DNA of 64,000 nt from Qaidamihabitans albus (lineage in GTDB: Bacteria > Actinomycetota > Actinomycetes > Mycobacteriales > Pseudonocardiaceae), in contig NZ_JAEHOB010000002.1 of the NCBI RefSeq assembly GCF_016464705.1, positions 248,001 through 312,000 of the forward strand, written 5' to 3'. Each line of letters begins with the position of its first letter. Position 1 is the stretch's first letter. Shown piece after piece: positions 45,210-55,488 of the stretch. Below the pieces are notes generated by a model. The model was not told the origin of the DNA. It saw only the letters and a list, made by a program, of their open reading frames with translations, and did no database searches. The translations under genes were made by a program, and so were the position numbers.

Positions 45210-46055
45210 ATGGCGGTCGGTTCGCCGACGTCCCAGTCCGTCGTCCCCGCCGGGATGCCGTGCTGGGTCGAGCTGGCCGCCGCCGACGAACCCGCCGTCC
45301 GGGCGTTCTACGAGGGCCTGTTCGGCTGGGACTGCCACGTCAAGCGTGACCCGGCCACCGCGACACGGCGCTACACGATCGCCTCGCTCGGCGGCTACCA
45401 GGTCGCCGGGCTGTACCAGGCGGCGCGGAACCAGCCTACCGGCTGGACGGTGCATCTCGCGGTGGCCAACACGGCGAGCACCGCCGAGTGGGTCGAGCAC
45501 CTCGGCGGCTCCGTGACCCTCGGCCCGGTGGACATCCCCGACCGCGGCAGCATCCTGCACGCGAGGGACGCCAGCGGTGCCCCGGTGGCGTTCTGGCAGC
45601 CGACCGAGACGTGGAGCTTCGGCGCCGGCCTGCCGGGGACCTTCAGCGGCGCCGACCTCAACACCCACGACGGCCCGACGGCGGACAACTTCTACTGCCG
45701 GTTGTTCAACCTCACCAGTGAGCAGATCGGCACCGACACCATCGACTACGCGGAATGGCGGCTCGACCACCAGCCGGTCATCTACCGCTACCAGATGGAC
45801 GAGGAGCTCCGGCGGAGCATGCCGCCGCACTGGATGACCTACTTCGGCGTGGACCCGGCGCGCGGGGCGGACGCGGTCGCCGGCCACGCGCTGATGCTCG
45901 GGGGCTCGGTCGTGACCCCGCCGTTCGACACGCCGTTCGGCCGCACCGCGGTGATCACCGACCCGGACGGTTCGGTGTTCTCGATCATCGACCACGAGCA
46001 GGCGGTGGACAACGGCGCGGGCCGGGCCGAGGTGGACGACCCCCACGGGGACTGA
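45210..46055 (+). CDS. Two-domain VOC family protein
   Basis: This 281-residue protein contains two VOC (glyoxalase-fold) modules. The first is MPCWVELAAADEPAVRAFYE with HARDASGAPVAFWQPTE. The second is PPHWMTYFGVDPARGADAVA with RTAVITDPDGSVFSIIDH. Mycobacterial CFP30B-like antigens have this arrangement. The substrate is unknown. GGGAG lies 7 nt before ATG 45210, preferred to the TTG at 45204. Confidence 0.9.
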   Translation: MAVGSPTSQSVVPAGMPCWVELAAADEPAVRAFYEGLFGWDCHVKRDPATATRRYTIASLGGYQVAGLYQAARNQPTGWTVHLAVANTASTAEWVEHLGGSVTLGPVDIPDRGSILHARDASGAPVAFWQPTETWSFGAGLPGTFSGADLNTHDGPTADNFYCRLFNLTSEQIGTDTIDYAEWRLDHQPVIYRYQMDEELRRSMPPHWMTYFGVDPARGADAVAGHALMLGGSVVTPPFDTPFGRTAVITDPDGSVFSIIDHEQAVDNGAGRAEVDDPHGD

Positions 46056-46064
46056 GCCGCCCGC

Positions 46065-46955
46065 TCACGACGGCAGGAAGGCGCTCAGCAACAGCCACGA
46101 GACGACGGCGGAGGGCAGCAGCGAGTCCAGCCGGTCCATCAGCCCGCCGTGCCCCGGCAGCAGGTTCCCCATGTCCTTGATCCCCAGGTCCCGCTTGATC
46201 AGCGACTCCATCAGGTCGCCAAGGGTGGCCGTGAGCACGATCGCGGCACCGAAGAGCACTCCCTGCCACGCCTGGCCATCCAGCACGAACGCCAGGCAAA
46301 GTGCCCCGGCGGCGATTCCGGCGGTGAGCGAACCGCCGAAGCCCTCCCAGGTCTTCTTCGGACTGATCGACGGCGCCATCTTGTGCCTGCCACCGAGCAC
46401 ACCCGCGATGTAGCCGCCGGTATCGGAGGCGACCACGACGATCATGAACGCGAGCACCCGGCCGACGCCGTCCTCCGGCGGCACGAGCATGGCCGCGAAC
46501 GACGCGAAGAGCGGCAGATAGGCGGCGGCGAAGACGGAGGCACCGACATCACGCAGATACCCGTCGGCGCCGCCGCGCAGCCGCCAGAGCAGGCAGGCGA
46601 GCACGGTCAGCACGAATGCCGTGACCGCGCCCTCCCGGCCGAACGGCCACGCGAGCCAGATCATCGCCTGGCCGCCGACCAGCACGGGGACCAGCGCCAC
46701 CCGGATGTTCGCGGCTTTGCGCACAGCGGTCGCGAACTCGATCGTGCCGATCGCGATCGCCGCCGCGACGATCGCGATGAACAGGTACCGGACGGTGAAC
46801 AGCGACACCAGGATCGCCGCGCCGAGCACGACACCGACGGCGATCGCCGCGGGCAGGTCCCGGCCGGCCCGGGAGGGTTTTCTCGCCGGTTCGGCCGGTT
46901 CTCCCGGCCCGGACGCGCCTTCGCGTTCGTCCCGGTCGTTGCTCACCTTCGTCAT
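46065..46955 (-). CDS. cdsA: Phosphatidate cytidylyltransferase
   Basis: This 296-residue multi-pass enzyme makes CDP-diacylglycerol for phospholipid synthesis. The CdsA signature is near the C-terminus: DLMESLIKRDLGIKDMGNLL, then PGHGGLMDRLDSLL. A basic N-terminal cytoplasmic tail (about 1-35) precedes eight or so helices. It shares one base with frr. The same order (frr-cdsA) is found in other bacteria, including M. tuberculosis. Confidence 0.95.
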   Translation of the reverse strand: MTKVSNDRDEREGASGPGEPAEPARKPSRAGRDLPAAIAVGVVLGAAILVSLFTVRYLFIAIVAAAIAIGTIEFATAVRKAANIRVALVPVLVGGQAMIWLAWPFGREGAVTAFVLTVLACLLWRLRGGADGYLRDVGASVFAAAYLPLFASFAAMLVPPEDGVGRVLAFMIVVVASDTGGYIAGVLGGRHKMAPSISPKKTWEGFGGSLTAGIAAGALCLAFVLDGQAWQGVLFGAAIVLTATLGDLMESLIKRDLGIKDMGNLLPGHGGLMDRLDSLLPSAVVSWLLLSAFLPS

Positions 46956-47512
46956 CAGACCTCGAGGAGTTCGGCTTCCTTGTGTTTGACGAGTTCCTCG
47001 ACCTGATGGACGTAGGTGTCGGTCAGGTTCTGCAGTTCCTTCTCCGCACGAGCGACCTCGTCCTCACCGGCCTCGCCGTCCTTGACGATGCGGTCGAGCT
47101 CCTCCTTGGCCTTGCGCCGGACGCTGCGGATCGAGATCTTCGCGTCCTCACCCTTGCTCTTGGCGACCTTCACCATCTCCCGGCGGCGCTCCTCGGTGAG
47201 CTGCGGGATGACGATGCGGATGACCGAACCGTCGTTACTCGGGTTCACGCCGAGGTCGGAGTCGCGGATCGCCTTCTCGATCGAGTTGAGCTGAGAGGCG
47301 TCGTAGGGCTTGACCACGGCCATCCGCGCCTCCGGGATGTTCACGCTGGCCATCTGGTTCAGCGGGGTCGGCGCGCCGTAGTACTCGACGACGATGCGGG
47401 AGAACATCGCCGCGGTGGCCCGGCCGGTGCGCACCGACGACAGGTCCTCTTTGGCGACGGACACCGCTTTTTCCATCTTCTCCTCGGCATCAAGGAGGGT
47501 CTCGTCGATCAC
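46955..47512 (-). CDS. frr: Ribosome recycling factor
   Basis: This 185-residue RRF has the whole family length and pattern: [40 protein letters not shown], and the C-terminal helix [20 protein letters not shown] ending [11 protein letters not shown]. With EF-G it splits the post-termination ribosome. The stop overlaps the cdsA start by one base. Confidence 0.98.
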   Translation of the reverse strand: MIDETLLDAEEKMEKAVSVAKEDLSSVRTGRATAAMFSRIVVEYYGAPTPLNQMASVNIPEARMAVVKPYDASQLNSIEKAIRDSDLGVNPSNDGSVIRIVIPQLTEERRREMVKVAKSKGEDAKISIRSVRRKAKEELDRIVKDGEAGEDEVARAEKELQNLTDTYVHQVEELVKHKEAELLEV

Positions 47513-47557
47513 GGCTACTCCAGGTGTGTGTTTGCGGTCCCCGCGATCCCAGCACGC

Positions 47558-48304
47558 TCAGGCGAGCCGGCGACCGGTGGGGGTACTGACCAATGTGCCG
47601 ATCCTCTCACCACTCACCGCACGAGCGATGTTCCCCTCGGTGAGCAGGTTGAAAACGAGGATGGGCATGTAGTTGTCCATGCACAAGCTGAAGGCGGTGG
47701 CGTCCGCGACCTTGAGCCCCTGCTCCAGCACCTCGCGATGGGTGATCTCGTCGAACATCTTGGCGCCCGGGTCGCTCTTGGGGTCGGCCGTGTAGACGCC
47801 GTCCACCGCCTTCGCCATGAGCACGACGTCACAGCCGATCTCCAGTGCGCGCTGCGCGGCCGCGGTGTCGGTGGAGAAGTACGGCATGCCCACGCCAGCC
47901 GCGAAGATCACCACGCGTCCCTTCTCGAGGTGCCGCTCGGCGCGGCGGGGAATGTAGGGCTCGGCGACCTGGCCCATGGTGATCGCGCTCTGCACCCGGG
48001 TAGGCAGGCCCTCCTTCTCCAGGAAGTCCTGCAGGGCCAGGCAGTTCATCACCGTGCCCAGCATGGCCATGTAGTCGGCCCGGTCGCGGTCCATGCCACG
48101 CTGCGACAGCTCCGCACCGCGGAAGTAGTTGCCGCCGCCGATCACGACGGCCATCTGCACGCCACCGCGCACGACGTCGGCGATCTGGACGGCGACCGAG
48201 TGCACGACGTCCGGGTCGAGGCCAACGGCACCGCCACCGAACATCTCACCACCCAGCTTGAGCAGAACCCGTCGATAACCCTGCCCGCCCCGCTCTGGGT
48301 TCAT
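47558..48304 (-). CDS. pyrH: UMP kinase
   Basis: This 248-residue hexameric kinase phosphorylates UMP to UDP, the entry to pyrimidine nucleotides. It has the N-terminal [20 protein letters not shown], the [20 protein letters not shown] region, and the UMP-binding [20 protein letters not shown]. Homologues are feedback-inhibited by UTP and activated by GTP. A hairpin (48347-48385) lies between this gene and tsf. Confidence 0.98.
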   Translation of the reverse strand: MNPERGGQGYRRVLLKLGGEMFGGGAVGLDPDVVHSVAVQIADVVRGGVQMAVVIGGGNYFRGAELSQRGMDRDRADYMAMLGTVMNCLALQDFLEKEGLPTRVQSAITMGQVAEPYIPRRAERHLEKGRVVIFAAGVGMPYFSTDTAAAQRALEIGCDVVLMAKAVDGVYTADPKSDPGAKMFDEITHREVLEQGLKVADATAFSLCMDNYMPILVFNLLTEGNIARAVSGERIGTLVSTPTGRRLA

Positions 48305-48346
48305 GTCCGCCTCCGCGCGCTAGTGCCGCTGTGGGTGTTTCACAAC

Positions 48347-48385
48347 TGTGCCCCGCCCCCGGAAACCGGCGGGAGGCGGGGCACA
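48347..48385 (-). terminator. Hairpin between tsf and pyrH
   Basis: TGTGCCCCGCC (48347-48357) pairs with GGCGGGGCACA (48375-48385); an inner CCGG pair extends the stem. It lies 28 bp past the tsf stop in the tsf-pyrH gap. It may attenuate or terminate transcription after tsf. Confidence 0.65.
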
Positions 48386-48412
48386 GCGCTGGTCCGGCTG
48401 GCTGGTCCGGAC

Positions 48413-49228
48413 CTAAGGCTGACCGACCTCGAAGCGGACGAATCGGGTCACGGTCACGCCTGCCTCGTCCAGGAGGGCCTTGACGTTCTTCTTGCTGTCG
48501 GTCACGGAGGGCTGCTCGAGCAGCACTAGGTCCTTGAAGAAGGAGTTCACCTTGCCCTCGATGATCTTGGGCAGCGCCTGCTCCGGCTTGCCCTCCTCGC
48601 GGGCGGTCTGCTCGGCGATGCGCCGCTCGTTCTCGACGGTCTCCGCCGGCACCTCGTCCCGGCTGAGGAACTTCGGCTTGAGCGCGGCGACCTGCAACGC
48701 GGCGTTGCGGGCCGCATCGGCGTCGTCACCGGTGTACTCGACGAGCACACCGACGGCGGGCGGCAGGCCCGCGCCACGACGGTGCAGGTAGGTGGAGACC
48801 TGGCCCTCGAAAGCGGCGACCCGGCGCAGCTCGATCTTCTCGCCGATCTTGGCGGAGAGCTCCTGGATCAGGTCGTTGACGCTCTTGCCGTCGCCCTGTG
48901 CCTGCTTGAGCTGCTCGACGTCGTTGCTGCGCAGCGTCTTGGCCGCGTCGACGATCGTGTCGGCGAGCTGCTGGAACTCGTCGTTCTTGGCGACGAAGTC
49001 GGTCTCCGAGTTCAGCTCGATGAGCACGCCGCCGTCCCCGGCCACCAGACCTTCGGCCGCGGCGCGCTCGGCACGCTTGCCGACGTCCTTGGCACCCTTG
49101 ATGCGGAGGAACTCAACGGCCTTGTCAAAGTCGCCGTCGCTCTCCTCGAGCGCCTTCTTGCAGTTCATCATGCCGGCGCCGGTGAGGTCGCGGAGGCGCT
49201 TGACGTCTGCCGCGGTGTAGTTCGCCAT
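48413..49228 (-). CDS. tsf: Elongation factor Ts
   Basis: This 271-residue EF-Ts has the typical N-terminal domain [20 protein letters not shown], which begins at ATG 49228, and the [20 protein letters not shown] core that contacts EF-Tu and releases GDP. The longer open frame to 49399 is antisense sequence. It follows rpsB, with a hairpin between. Confidence 0.97.
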   Translation of the reverse strand: MANYTAADVKRLRDLTGAGMMNCKKALEESDGDFDKAVEFLRIKGAKDVGKRAERAAAEGLVAGDGGVLIELNSETDFVAKNDEFQQLADTIVDAAKTLRSNDVEQLKQAQGDGKSVNDLIQELSAKIGEKIELRRVAAFEGQVSTYLHRRGAGLPPAVGVLVEYTGDDADAARNAALQVAALKPKFLSRDEVPAETVENERRIAEQTAREEGKPEQALPKIIEGKVNSFFKDLVLLEQPSVTDSKKNVKALLDEAGVTVTRFVRFEVGQP

Positions 49229-49284
49229 CGTGCGTTGTCCGTTCCTTTTTTCGGTACGCGCAGGTGTGTTCAGTGGCTGTGCCC

Positions 49285-49318
49285 GGGGGGCGGCCGGCCG
49301 GGTGGCCGGCCGCCCCCC
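49285..49318 (-). terminator. 15-bp perfect hairpin between rpsB and tsf
   Basis: GGGGGGCGGCCGGCC (49285-49299) pairs perfectly with 49304-49318 across the loop GGGT, just past the rpsB stop. In this position it could attenuate readthrough from rpsB to tsf, adjusting their ratio. Confidence 0.7.
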
Positions 49319-49328
49319 GCGGGATGGA

Positions 49329-50195
49329 TCAGGAGGCGGTGGTCTGCTCCTGCTGCTGCTCTGCCGGCTGCTCCTCGGCGGGCTGCTGCTCGGCGGCACC
49401 GGCGTCCGAACCGGCCAGCAGCTCCTTCTCCCACTCGGCCAGCGGCTCGCCGGAGGCCACGCCGGCCTCGGGCTTGTCCTGCCCCTCCGCGGCGGAGCCG
49501 TTGCGGCCCGACCGTGCCATCAGCCCGGCGGCGGCGGCCTCGGCGACGACCTTGGTCAGCAGCGCGGCCGACCGGATCGCGTCGTCGTTGCCCGGGATCG
49601 GGAAGTCGACCTCGTCCGGGTCGCAGTTGGTGTCCAGGATCGCGACCACCGGGATGTTGAGCTTGCGGGCCTCGCCGACGGCGATGTGCTCCTTCTTGGT
49701 GTCCACGATCCACACCGCGCTCGGCACGCGAGCCATGTCGCGGATACCGCCGAGGGTCTTCTCCAGCTTGTCCTTCTCGCGGGTCAGCGTGAGGATCTCG
49801 CGCTTGGTCAGCCCCTGGAAGCCGCCGGTCTGCTCCTGGGCCTCCAGCTCCTTGAGGCGCAGCAGGCGCTTGTGCACCGTCTGGAAGTTGGTGAGCATGC
49901 CGCCGAGCCAGCGCTGGTTGACGTAGGGCATGCCCACGCGCAGCGCCTCGTTCGCGATCGCTTCCTGCGCCTGCTTCTTCGTGCCGACGAACAGGATGCT
50001 GCCGCCGTGCGCGACCGTCTCCTTGATGAACTCGAAGGCCCGGTCGATGTAGCTCAGCGTCTGCTGCAGGTCGATGATGTAGATGCCGTTGCGCTCGGTG
50101 AAGATGTAGCGCTTCATCTTCGGGTTCCAGCGGCGGGTCTGGTGCCCGAAGTGCACGCCGGAATCGAGCAGCTGCTTCATGGTGACGACGGCCAT
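49329..50195 (-). CDS. rpsB: 30S ribosomal protein S2
   Basis: This 288-residue S2 shows the family core [20 protein letters not shown] and [20 protein letters not shown], then [17 protein letters not shown]. The Gln/Glu-rich C-terminal tail ([15 protein letters not shown]) makes it longer than E. coli S2 (241 residues). ATG 50195 is the conserved start; the 5' leader extends to about 50,470. Confidence 0.98.
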   Translation of the reverse strand: MAVVTMKQLLDSGVHFGHQTRRWNPKMKRYIFTERNGIYIIDLQQTLSYIDRAFEFIKETVAHGGSILFVGTKKQAQEAIANEALRVGMPYVNQRWLGGMLTNFQTVHKRLLRLKELEAQEQTGGFQGLTKREILTLTREKDKLEKTLGGIRDMARVPSAVWIVDTKKEHIAVGEARKLNIPVVAILDTNCDPDEVDFPIPGNDDAIRSAALLTKVVAEAAAAGLMARSGRNGSAAEGQDKPEAGVASGEPLAEWEKELLAGSDAGAAEQQPAEEQPAEQQQEQTTAS

Positions 50196-50597
50196 AGCCG
50201 GATTCGCACCTCTTCTGTCTCGTGCACACCGGGTGGGAAACTCGGCATGCTGGTCGGTTGTCGCCGCTGACCGGGTGGTCAGCCGCCCTGGTGCAGTGCC
50301 GGCGCCCGGACTCCGTGGTTGGTCCTTCACCACGAAGACCGCCGGGCACCGCTGGTTCCGCTCACCGGGACCGTGCCCAGAGGGATGAACCCTCCGGAGC
50401 CCCTGGAGGCCGGAGCCACGCACGTGCACGCGAAGTCAGCCTGTGCGGACACAGACCGCGTCCAATAGTGTACGCCGCCACCACGGCAAGGCTCGAACCG
50501 GAGGCGCTCCGGCAGCCAGTTGTCCACAACCCCCCGGTTATCCACAGCTCGCCCGATCCGTTCCCACACCGCCCGGCCTTCCCGTCACGCTGGATAC
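50196..50597. promoter_or_regulatory. rpsB leader and divergent promoter region
   Basis: No gene is seen in this 402-bp gap. A minus-strand -10-like TACACT (complement of 50467-50472) would give a ~270-nt leader for rpsB, compatible with autogenous control by S2, but no defined leader motif is recognised. The divergent M23 peptidase gene starts at 50598. Confidence 0.35.
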
Positions 50598-51206
50598 ATG
50601 ACCCCATTCCCTGCGTCACCCGCGGTGGTGCCCGCGCGCGGAGCCCGGCTCGCCGGAGCGGCCGTCTCCCTGGTGCTGGTGTTCTCGGCACTGGTGGTGT
50701 TCTCGGCACTGGTGGTGTTCCCGGCACTGTCGCCAGCCGCCGGGGCGCGGGCCGGCTCCGCGGACACCGAGCCGCGGTTCGGGTGGCCGCTGGCCCCGGC
50801 GCCGGCGGTGACCCGTCCGTTCGCCGCACCCGAGAGCCCTTACGGGCCCGGTCACCGCGGCGTCGATCTCGCGGCCGCGCCCGCACAGGAGGTACTGGCG
50901 GCCGACGCGGGCTTCGTCGTGTTCGCGGGCACGCTGGCCGGCCGCGGCGTGGTGTCGATCGACCACGACGGCGGTCTCCGGACCACCTACGAGCCGCTGG
51001 CCCCGGAGGTGACGGCAGGCGACCAGGTCCACCAGGGCCAGGTCATCGGCCGGGTCGAGGACGGGCACCCGCGGTGCGCGGCCGAGGCGTGCCTGCACTG
51101 GGGTGTGCGCCGGAGCGAGGAGTACCTCGACCCGTTGCGCCTGGTGCGCGCGGGCACGCTGCGGCTCAAACCGTGGGAGGGGCTACCGCCGCAGGACCCG
51201 GTATAG
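50598..51206 (+). CDS. M23 family peptidoglycan endopeptidase-like protein
   Basis: This 202-residue protein is equivalent to Rv2891 next to rpsB in M. tuberculosis. It has a signal/anchor helix (about 17-45) encoded by 18-bp tandem repeats (VFSALV repeats), then an M23 domain (about 75-185). The first zinc motif GHRGVDLAA (HxxxD) is intact, but the HxH motif reads CLHWG. The His normally two residues before the last ligand is replaced by Cys, a variant seen in some actinobacterial members. Activity is uncertain. Confidence 0.85.
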   Translation: MTPFPASPAVVPARGARLAGAAVSLVLVFSALVVFSALVVFPALSPAAGARAGSADTEPRFGWPLAPAPAVTRPFAAPESPYGPGHRGVDLAAAPAQEVLAADAGFVVFAGTLAGRGVVSIDHDGGLRTTYEPLAPEVTAGDQVHQGQVIGRVEDGHPRCAAEACLHWGVRRSEEYLDPLRLVRAGTLRLKPWEGLPPQDPV

Positions 51207-51235
51207 CCGGGGTGCACTGTTTCCGCAGGTCAACG

Positions 51236-51281
51236 CTCGCGAGTGAGGAACCGCGTTCTCACTCGTTTGCGCACTCAGGAG
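51236..51281. repeat. Dispersed gene-end hairpin repeat, copy 6 (degenerate)
   Basis: CTCGCGAGTG starts at 51236 and CACTCAGGAG ends at 51281, with an inner GTTCTCACTCG match. This copy is less perfect but follows the same layout at the end of the M23 gene, before the convergent sigma factor. Confidence 0.55.
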
Positions 51282-51378
51282 AGCCGACCAACCACGACGC
51301 CGCGCCGCCTGACATCAAGGACAGCCCTCATAGATCGCGCCCTCAGACCCCCTCAGACCCGCGCCCTCAGACAGCCCC

Positions 51379-52257
51379 TCACACGGTGGCCTGCTCGACG
51401 AGCTTCGCGCGCAGCCGCAGCACCGCGCGAGTGTGCAGCTGGCTGACCCGCGACTCGGTGACCCCGAGCACCTTGCCGATCTCGGCCAGGGTGAGGCTCT
51501 CGAAGTAGTAGAGGCTCACGACCACGCGGTCGCGCTCGGTGAGCTGGGCGATGGCCTCGGCGAGCTGCCGCCGGTTGTCCCGGTCCACGAGCACGGCGGC
51601 CGGGTCCACCGCGTCGTCGTCGGGCAGCGTGTCGACGAGCGAGCCGCTGTCCTTGCCCGCGCTGACGAGGTCTTCGAGGGCGACGACGCTGGTCAGCCTC
51701 AGCTGACCGTAGAGGTCACGGAGCTCATCGAGCGTGATCCCGAGCTCGGCCGCCAGCTCCGCGTCGCTCGGGGTGCGGTGCAGCCGAGCGCCGAGGCGGT
51801 CGAGCGCGCGTTCGACCTCGCGGGCCCTGCTCCGCACCACCCTGGGCACCCAGTCCTGCGAGCGCAGATCGTCCAGGATGGCGCCCCGGATCCGCTGCAT
51901 CGCGTAGGTCTCGAAACGCAGGCCACGCTCCGGGTCGAACTTCTCGATCGCGTCGACCAGGCCGAAGATCCCGGACTGGATCAGATCGCCGATGTCGACG
52001 TGGGTGGGCAGGCCGGTGCCGACACGGCCTGCGACGTATTTCACGAGGGGCGCGTAGTGCAGCACCAGGCGGTCGCGGATGCGCTGATCCGGAGCGCAGG
52101 CGAACTCCTTCCACAGCGCCTGGATGGCGGTCTCGGCGTCACCACCGCTCTCTAGCTGTGCCGTCACGCTGCTGCCGTTTCTGGTGTGGCGGTCCGTGCG
52201 CCCGGGGTCGGCCAAATCTCCACCGGCGTCATTGGGCACGGGGGTGGGTTCGGTCAT
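51379..52257 (-). CDS. whiG: WhiG/FliA-type RNA polymerase sigma factor
   Basis: This 292-residue sigma-28-class factor has region 2 ([40 protein letters not shown]), region 3 and region 4 ([20 protein letters not shown]). In Streptomyces WhiG commits aerial hyphae to sporulation and sits near xerC and dprA as here. In other actinomycetes similar factors control motility or development. The start overlaps xerC by 29 nt. Confidence 0.92.
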   Translation of the reverse strand: MTEPTPVPNDAGGDLADPGRTDRHTRNGSSVTAQLESGGDAETAIQALWKEFACAPDQRIRDRLVLHYAPLVKYVAGRVGTGLPTHVDIGDLIQSGIFGLVDAIEKFDPERGLRFETYAMQRIRGAILDDLRSQDWVPRVVRSRAREVERALDRLGARLHRTPSDAELAAELGITLDELRDLYGQLRLTSVVALEDLVSAGKDSGSLVDTLPDDDAVDPAAVLVDRDNRRQLAEAIAQLTERDRVVVSLYYFESLTLAEIGKVLGVTESRVSQLHTRAVLRLRAKLVEQATV

Positions 52258-53344
52258 GGATCGCCTTCAGCCGCTCGACGGTCACGTGAGTGTAGAGCTG
52301 CGTCGTGGCAAGCGTAGCGTGACCGAGCAATTCCTGAACGCTGCGAAGGTCCGCGCCCCCTTCGAGCAGATGTGTTGCCGCGGAGTGACGCAGCCCGTGG
52401 GGGCCCATGTCCACGGCGCCGGGCACCGACTCTACGGCGTCGTGCACGATCCGGCGCACCGACCTGGGGTCGACCCGCCCGCCTCTGACACCGAGAAACA
52501 GGGCCGCCCCCGACGATGCCGTGGCCAGGCCGGGACGACCCTCCTCGATCCAGGTACGCAGCGCGCGGTCGGCAGGTTGCCCGAACGGCACCACCCGTTC
52601 CTTGCCTCCCTTTCCCAGCACCCGCACGACCCTGCGGCCGAAGTCGAGATCGTCGACGTCGAGGCCGCACAGCTCGGCCACCCGGATCCCCGTCGCGTAC
52701 AGCAGCTCCAGCAGCGCGTGGTCACGCAGCGCCACCGGGTCGCGTTCCGCGGCACCCGAGCCGGACGCTCGCATCAGCTCGGCCGCCTGCTCGGTGCGCA
52801 GCACACCGGGGAGATGCCGGTGCGACCGCGGCGCGACCAGCCTTGCACCGGGATCGGCGGCCAGCGCGCCCCGGCGCTGCGCCCACGCGGTGAACGTGCG
52901 GGCCGCCGCCGCCCTGCGTTGCAGCGTGGTGCGGCTGCGCCCCTCGGAACGCTGCGCGGCCAGCCACGCCCGCAGCACGCCGACGTCCAGCCCGGCGAGG
53001 CCGGCGCCACCGTCCTGCGAGGCCGCCCGCGCGTCGCCGGCAGCCTGCTCCCGCGCCGGGGTGGTCTCGTCCGGTCTCTGCCCCCCGGCGGCGGTCCGCG
53101 CGGCTTCCCGGCCTTCCCGGCCGGGCACGCCGTGGAGGAACCCGAGCAGCGAAACCACGTCGCCGACGTAGGCGCGGACCGTGTGCTCCGAAAGCCCGCG
53201 CTCCATCCGCAGGTGCCGTTCGTAGTCGCCGACCAGCGCGTCCGCCGCGGGCGGCAACCCGGCACGCACCCAGGCGAGATCGATCCGCTTCGGCGCAGAC
53301 CGCGACCGCCGGGTGGGCAGGCCGTGAGCAGCAGAGGACGCCAT
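52229..53344 (-). CDS. xerC: XerC-type tyrosine recombinase with N-terminal insertion
   Basis: This 371-residue site-specific recombinase is presumed to resolve chromosome dimers at dif. The catalytic Arg lies in [14 protein letters not shown], HxxR in [12 protein letters not shown], and His and Tyr in [16 protein letters not shown]. Residues about 74-118 form a low-complexity insertion within the SAM-like N-terminal domain, absent from the ~300-residue family norm. Gene order whiG-xerC-dprA is conserved. ATG 53344 is used. Confidence 0.93.
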   Translation of the reverse strand: MASSAAHGLPTRRSRSAPKRIDLAWVRAGLPPAADALVGDYERHLRMERGLSEHTVRAYVGDVVSLLGFLHGVPGREGREAARTAAGGQRPDETTPAREQAAGDARAASQDGGAGLAGLDVGVLRAWLAAQRSEGRSRTTLQRRAAAARTFTAWAQRRGALAADPGARLVAPRSHRHLPGVLRTEQAAELMRASGSGAAERDPVALRDHALLELLYATGIRVAELCGLDVDDLDFGRRVVRVLGKGGKERVVPFGQPADRALRTWIEEGRPGLATASSGAALFLGVRGGRVDPRSVRRIVHDAVESVPGAVDMGPHGLRHSAATHLLEGGADLRSVQELLGHATLATTQLYTHVTVERLKAIHDRTHPRAQ

Positions 53345-53594
53345 GCATCGAAGCTGAGGGACGCGGCCCCGATGGTCAAGCATCGCCACGCCTGCCTGAT
53401 CAACCCGCAACCTACGGAAGCCGTGCTCCCGGCCGTGGCAGCCGCCGGACAGCGTCATGGGTGGTTGAGCGGCCGGGTCCCGGCAGCCGCGGCCCAGCAC
53501 GGCTCGGGTGACGCGACTGCCCGCGCCGCGCACCCGCAAACGCGCCCGGCGAGGTCCACGGCCCGCCGCCCGAGGGCGAGCCGCGGTGATGCTG

Positions 53595-54851
53595 CTACGG
53601 AGGCCGGGGCTCGGCCGGCACGGAGCCACCGCCGACGCCCGGGGCGGAGCCGCCGTCGCCGTTCGGCCCGCCGCCTCCCACCCGCCGGGCAACCGGATTC
53701 GCCGGCAGCCTGGTGCCGCGCCAGCCGGTGTCGCAGCGCTCGCTCAGCCCGTCCAGTTCGAGCGCGGGCAGCAGTGCCCGTACCCGCGCCAGCGGCACCC
53801 CGGACTCGGTGGCGATCCCCTCGGCCGACTTGCCGTGACGGCGATCGAGCGCCTCGTGCACGCGGAGGGCCTGCGGACCGAGGCCGTCGGTGCGGCGGCG
53901 CGCCGAGGCCGGTGCGGCACCAGCGGCACCGAGCCTGCCGACCGTGTCGAGTACGTCGGAGGCGGAGGCGACGAGCGTGGCGTCGGCGTCGCGGATCAAC
54001 TGGTGGCAGCCGACCGACATGGCCGAACCGACCGGACCGGGAACGGCCATCACCACCTTGCCCAGTGTCCCGGCCGTCGCCGCCGTGTTCCGCGCGCCGC
54101 TGCGGAGACCGGCCTCGACGACCACCGTTCCCGCGGTGAGCGCGGCGATCAGCCGGTTGCGGACGAGGAAGCGGTGCCGGGCGGGTGGCGTTCCCGGTGG
54201 GTACTCGCTCACCACCAGGCCGTGCTCGGCGATCCGGTTGAGCAGACCGACGTGCCCGGCCGGGTACCCGGCATCGAGACCGCACCCGAGTAGCGCCGCC
54301 GTGACCCCGCCCGCGGCGAGCACCCCACGGTGCGCCGCGCCGTCGATGCCGTACGCGGCACCGGAGAACACCGTCACGTCGCCACCGGCCAGCGTGTACG
54401 CCAGCTCCGCGGCGGTGTGCTCCCCGTATGCCGTCGCCGCGCGGGCGCCGACTATCGCGACGGCCTCGTTCGCGGCCTGGTCCAGCCGGGCCCCGCCGCG
54501 CACCCAGAGCGCGATCGGCGCGGCGACACCGCCGGCACCGCGGCCGGTCGCGACGTCGAGCGAGAGCAGCGGCCACGCGGGCCACTCGTCGTCCTCCGGG
54601 ATCACCAGGCGCGCCCCCTGCCCGGCTGCCTCGGCGAGGTCCCGTTCCCCGAGCGCCAGCTCCCGGCGGGCGCTCGTCTCCTGCACGACGGCGTCCGGGG
54701 CCTCGGCGCGGCGCACCAGCTCCGCCGCCGCGACCGGCCCGTGCTCGGCGACGAACGCGACCAGTGCGGGCGCGGGCGGCTCGGCGGCCCGCAGCAGGTA
54801 CGCCCGGGCAAGACGCTGCTCCTCGAGCGCCGCCCCGCGGGACGCGGTCAT
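53595..54851 (-). CDS. dprA: DNA processing protein DprA (Smf)
   Basis: This 418-residue protein carries the DprA Rossmann-like core ([59 protein letters not shown]), which loads RecA on incoming single-stranded DNA. A C-terminal winged-helix-like segment ([19 protein letters not shown]) and a Gly/Pro-rich tail follow. ATG 54851 overlaps the comM stop by 4 nt, indicating coupled expression. Its partner comM is disrupted. Confidence 0.93.
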   Translation of the reverse strand: MTASRGAALEEQRLARAYLLRAAEPPAPALVAFVAEHGPVAAAELVRRAEAPDAVVQETSARRELALGERDLAEAAGQGARLVIPEDDEWPAWPLLSLDVATGRGAGGVAAPIALWVRGGARLDQAANEAVAIVGARAATAYGEHTAAELAYTLAGGDVTVFSGAAYGIDGAAHRGVLAAGGVTAALLGCGLDAGYPAGHVGLLNRIAEHGLVVSEYPPGTPPARHRFLVRNRLIAALTAGTVVVEAGLRSGARNTAATAGTLGKVVMAVPGPVGSAMSVGCHQLIRDADATLVASASDVLDTVGRLGAAGAAPASARRRTDGLGPQALRVHEALDRRHGKSAEGIATESGVPLARVRALLPALELDGLSERCDTGWRGTRLPANPVARRVGGGGPNGDGGSAPGVGGGSVPAEPRPP

Positions 54852-55457
54852 GCCGCCGCCCTCCGGTCGCGGAACTCCAGCGCCGTGGCCACGTGGTCGG
54901 CGTCCGGCCGCTCGGCACCGGCGAGGTCGGCCAGCGTCCAGGCGATTCGCAGGCAGCGATCGGCTCCCCGCGCGGTGACCGCGCCCCGGTCGAGGCTGCG
55001 GTCGAGCAGTGCCGTCACCGTGCCCGGTAACGCGAAGTCCCGCCGCAGCGCCGGCCCGGGCACCTCGGAGTTCGTCCGCCAGCCGTGGCCGGCCCACCGC
55101 CGCGCGGCCCGCTCCCTGGCCCGGTGCACACGTCCCCGTACCGTCTCGGTCGGCTCCGGCTCGGCGACTTCGTGCGCGCTCATCGCGGTGATCGGCCGCA
55201 TCCGCACCCGCAGGTCCACGCGGTCGAGCAGCGGCCCCGACAACCGCCCGAGGTAGCGCCGCCGGGCGGAGGGCGCGCAGACGCAGTCGGTCTCCCGGGG
55301 CGGCGCGCACGGGCACGGGTTGGAGGCGAGCACCAGCTGGAAACGTGCTGGATAGCAGACCACGCCGCGCGCACGGGCGATCCGGATCTCCCCTTCCTCC
55401 AGAGCCGTGCGCAGCGACTCCAGCCGCTCGGGACCGAACTCGCAGACCTCGTCCAGG
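54848..55457 (-). pseudogene. comM: ComM (YifB) magnesium-chelatase-like ATPase, 3' portion cut by a mobile element
   Basis: The frame on the minus strand reads from the junction LDEVCEFGPERLESLRTALE and continues through FQLVLASNPCPC to the normal C-terminus with DRVDLRVRMRPI. The expected preceding residues (hhhF of Walker B) are missing: the codon before LDE is Ser instead of the usual Phe. The frame then enters foreign sequence. The remaining ~203 residues keep the C-terminal half. The N-terminal half must lie beyond the inserted element. Confidence 0.85.
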
Positions 55458-55460
55458 GAT
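55451..55460. other. Attachment-site junction (att) of the integrated element
   Basis: Chromosomal comM sequence is recognisable up to CCAGG (55453-55457; CCTGG on the coding strand). From 55458 the sequence no longer matches the expected Phe codon and turns AT-richer (ATATGAATTTACACC). The crossover thus lies inside or just beside CCAGG. The other junction is outside the window. Confidence 0.7.
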
Positions 55461-55488
55461 ATGAATTTACACCCGCAGGAGGTACGCT

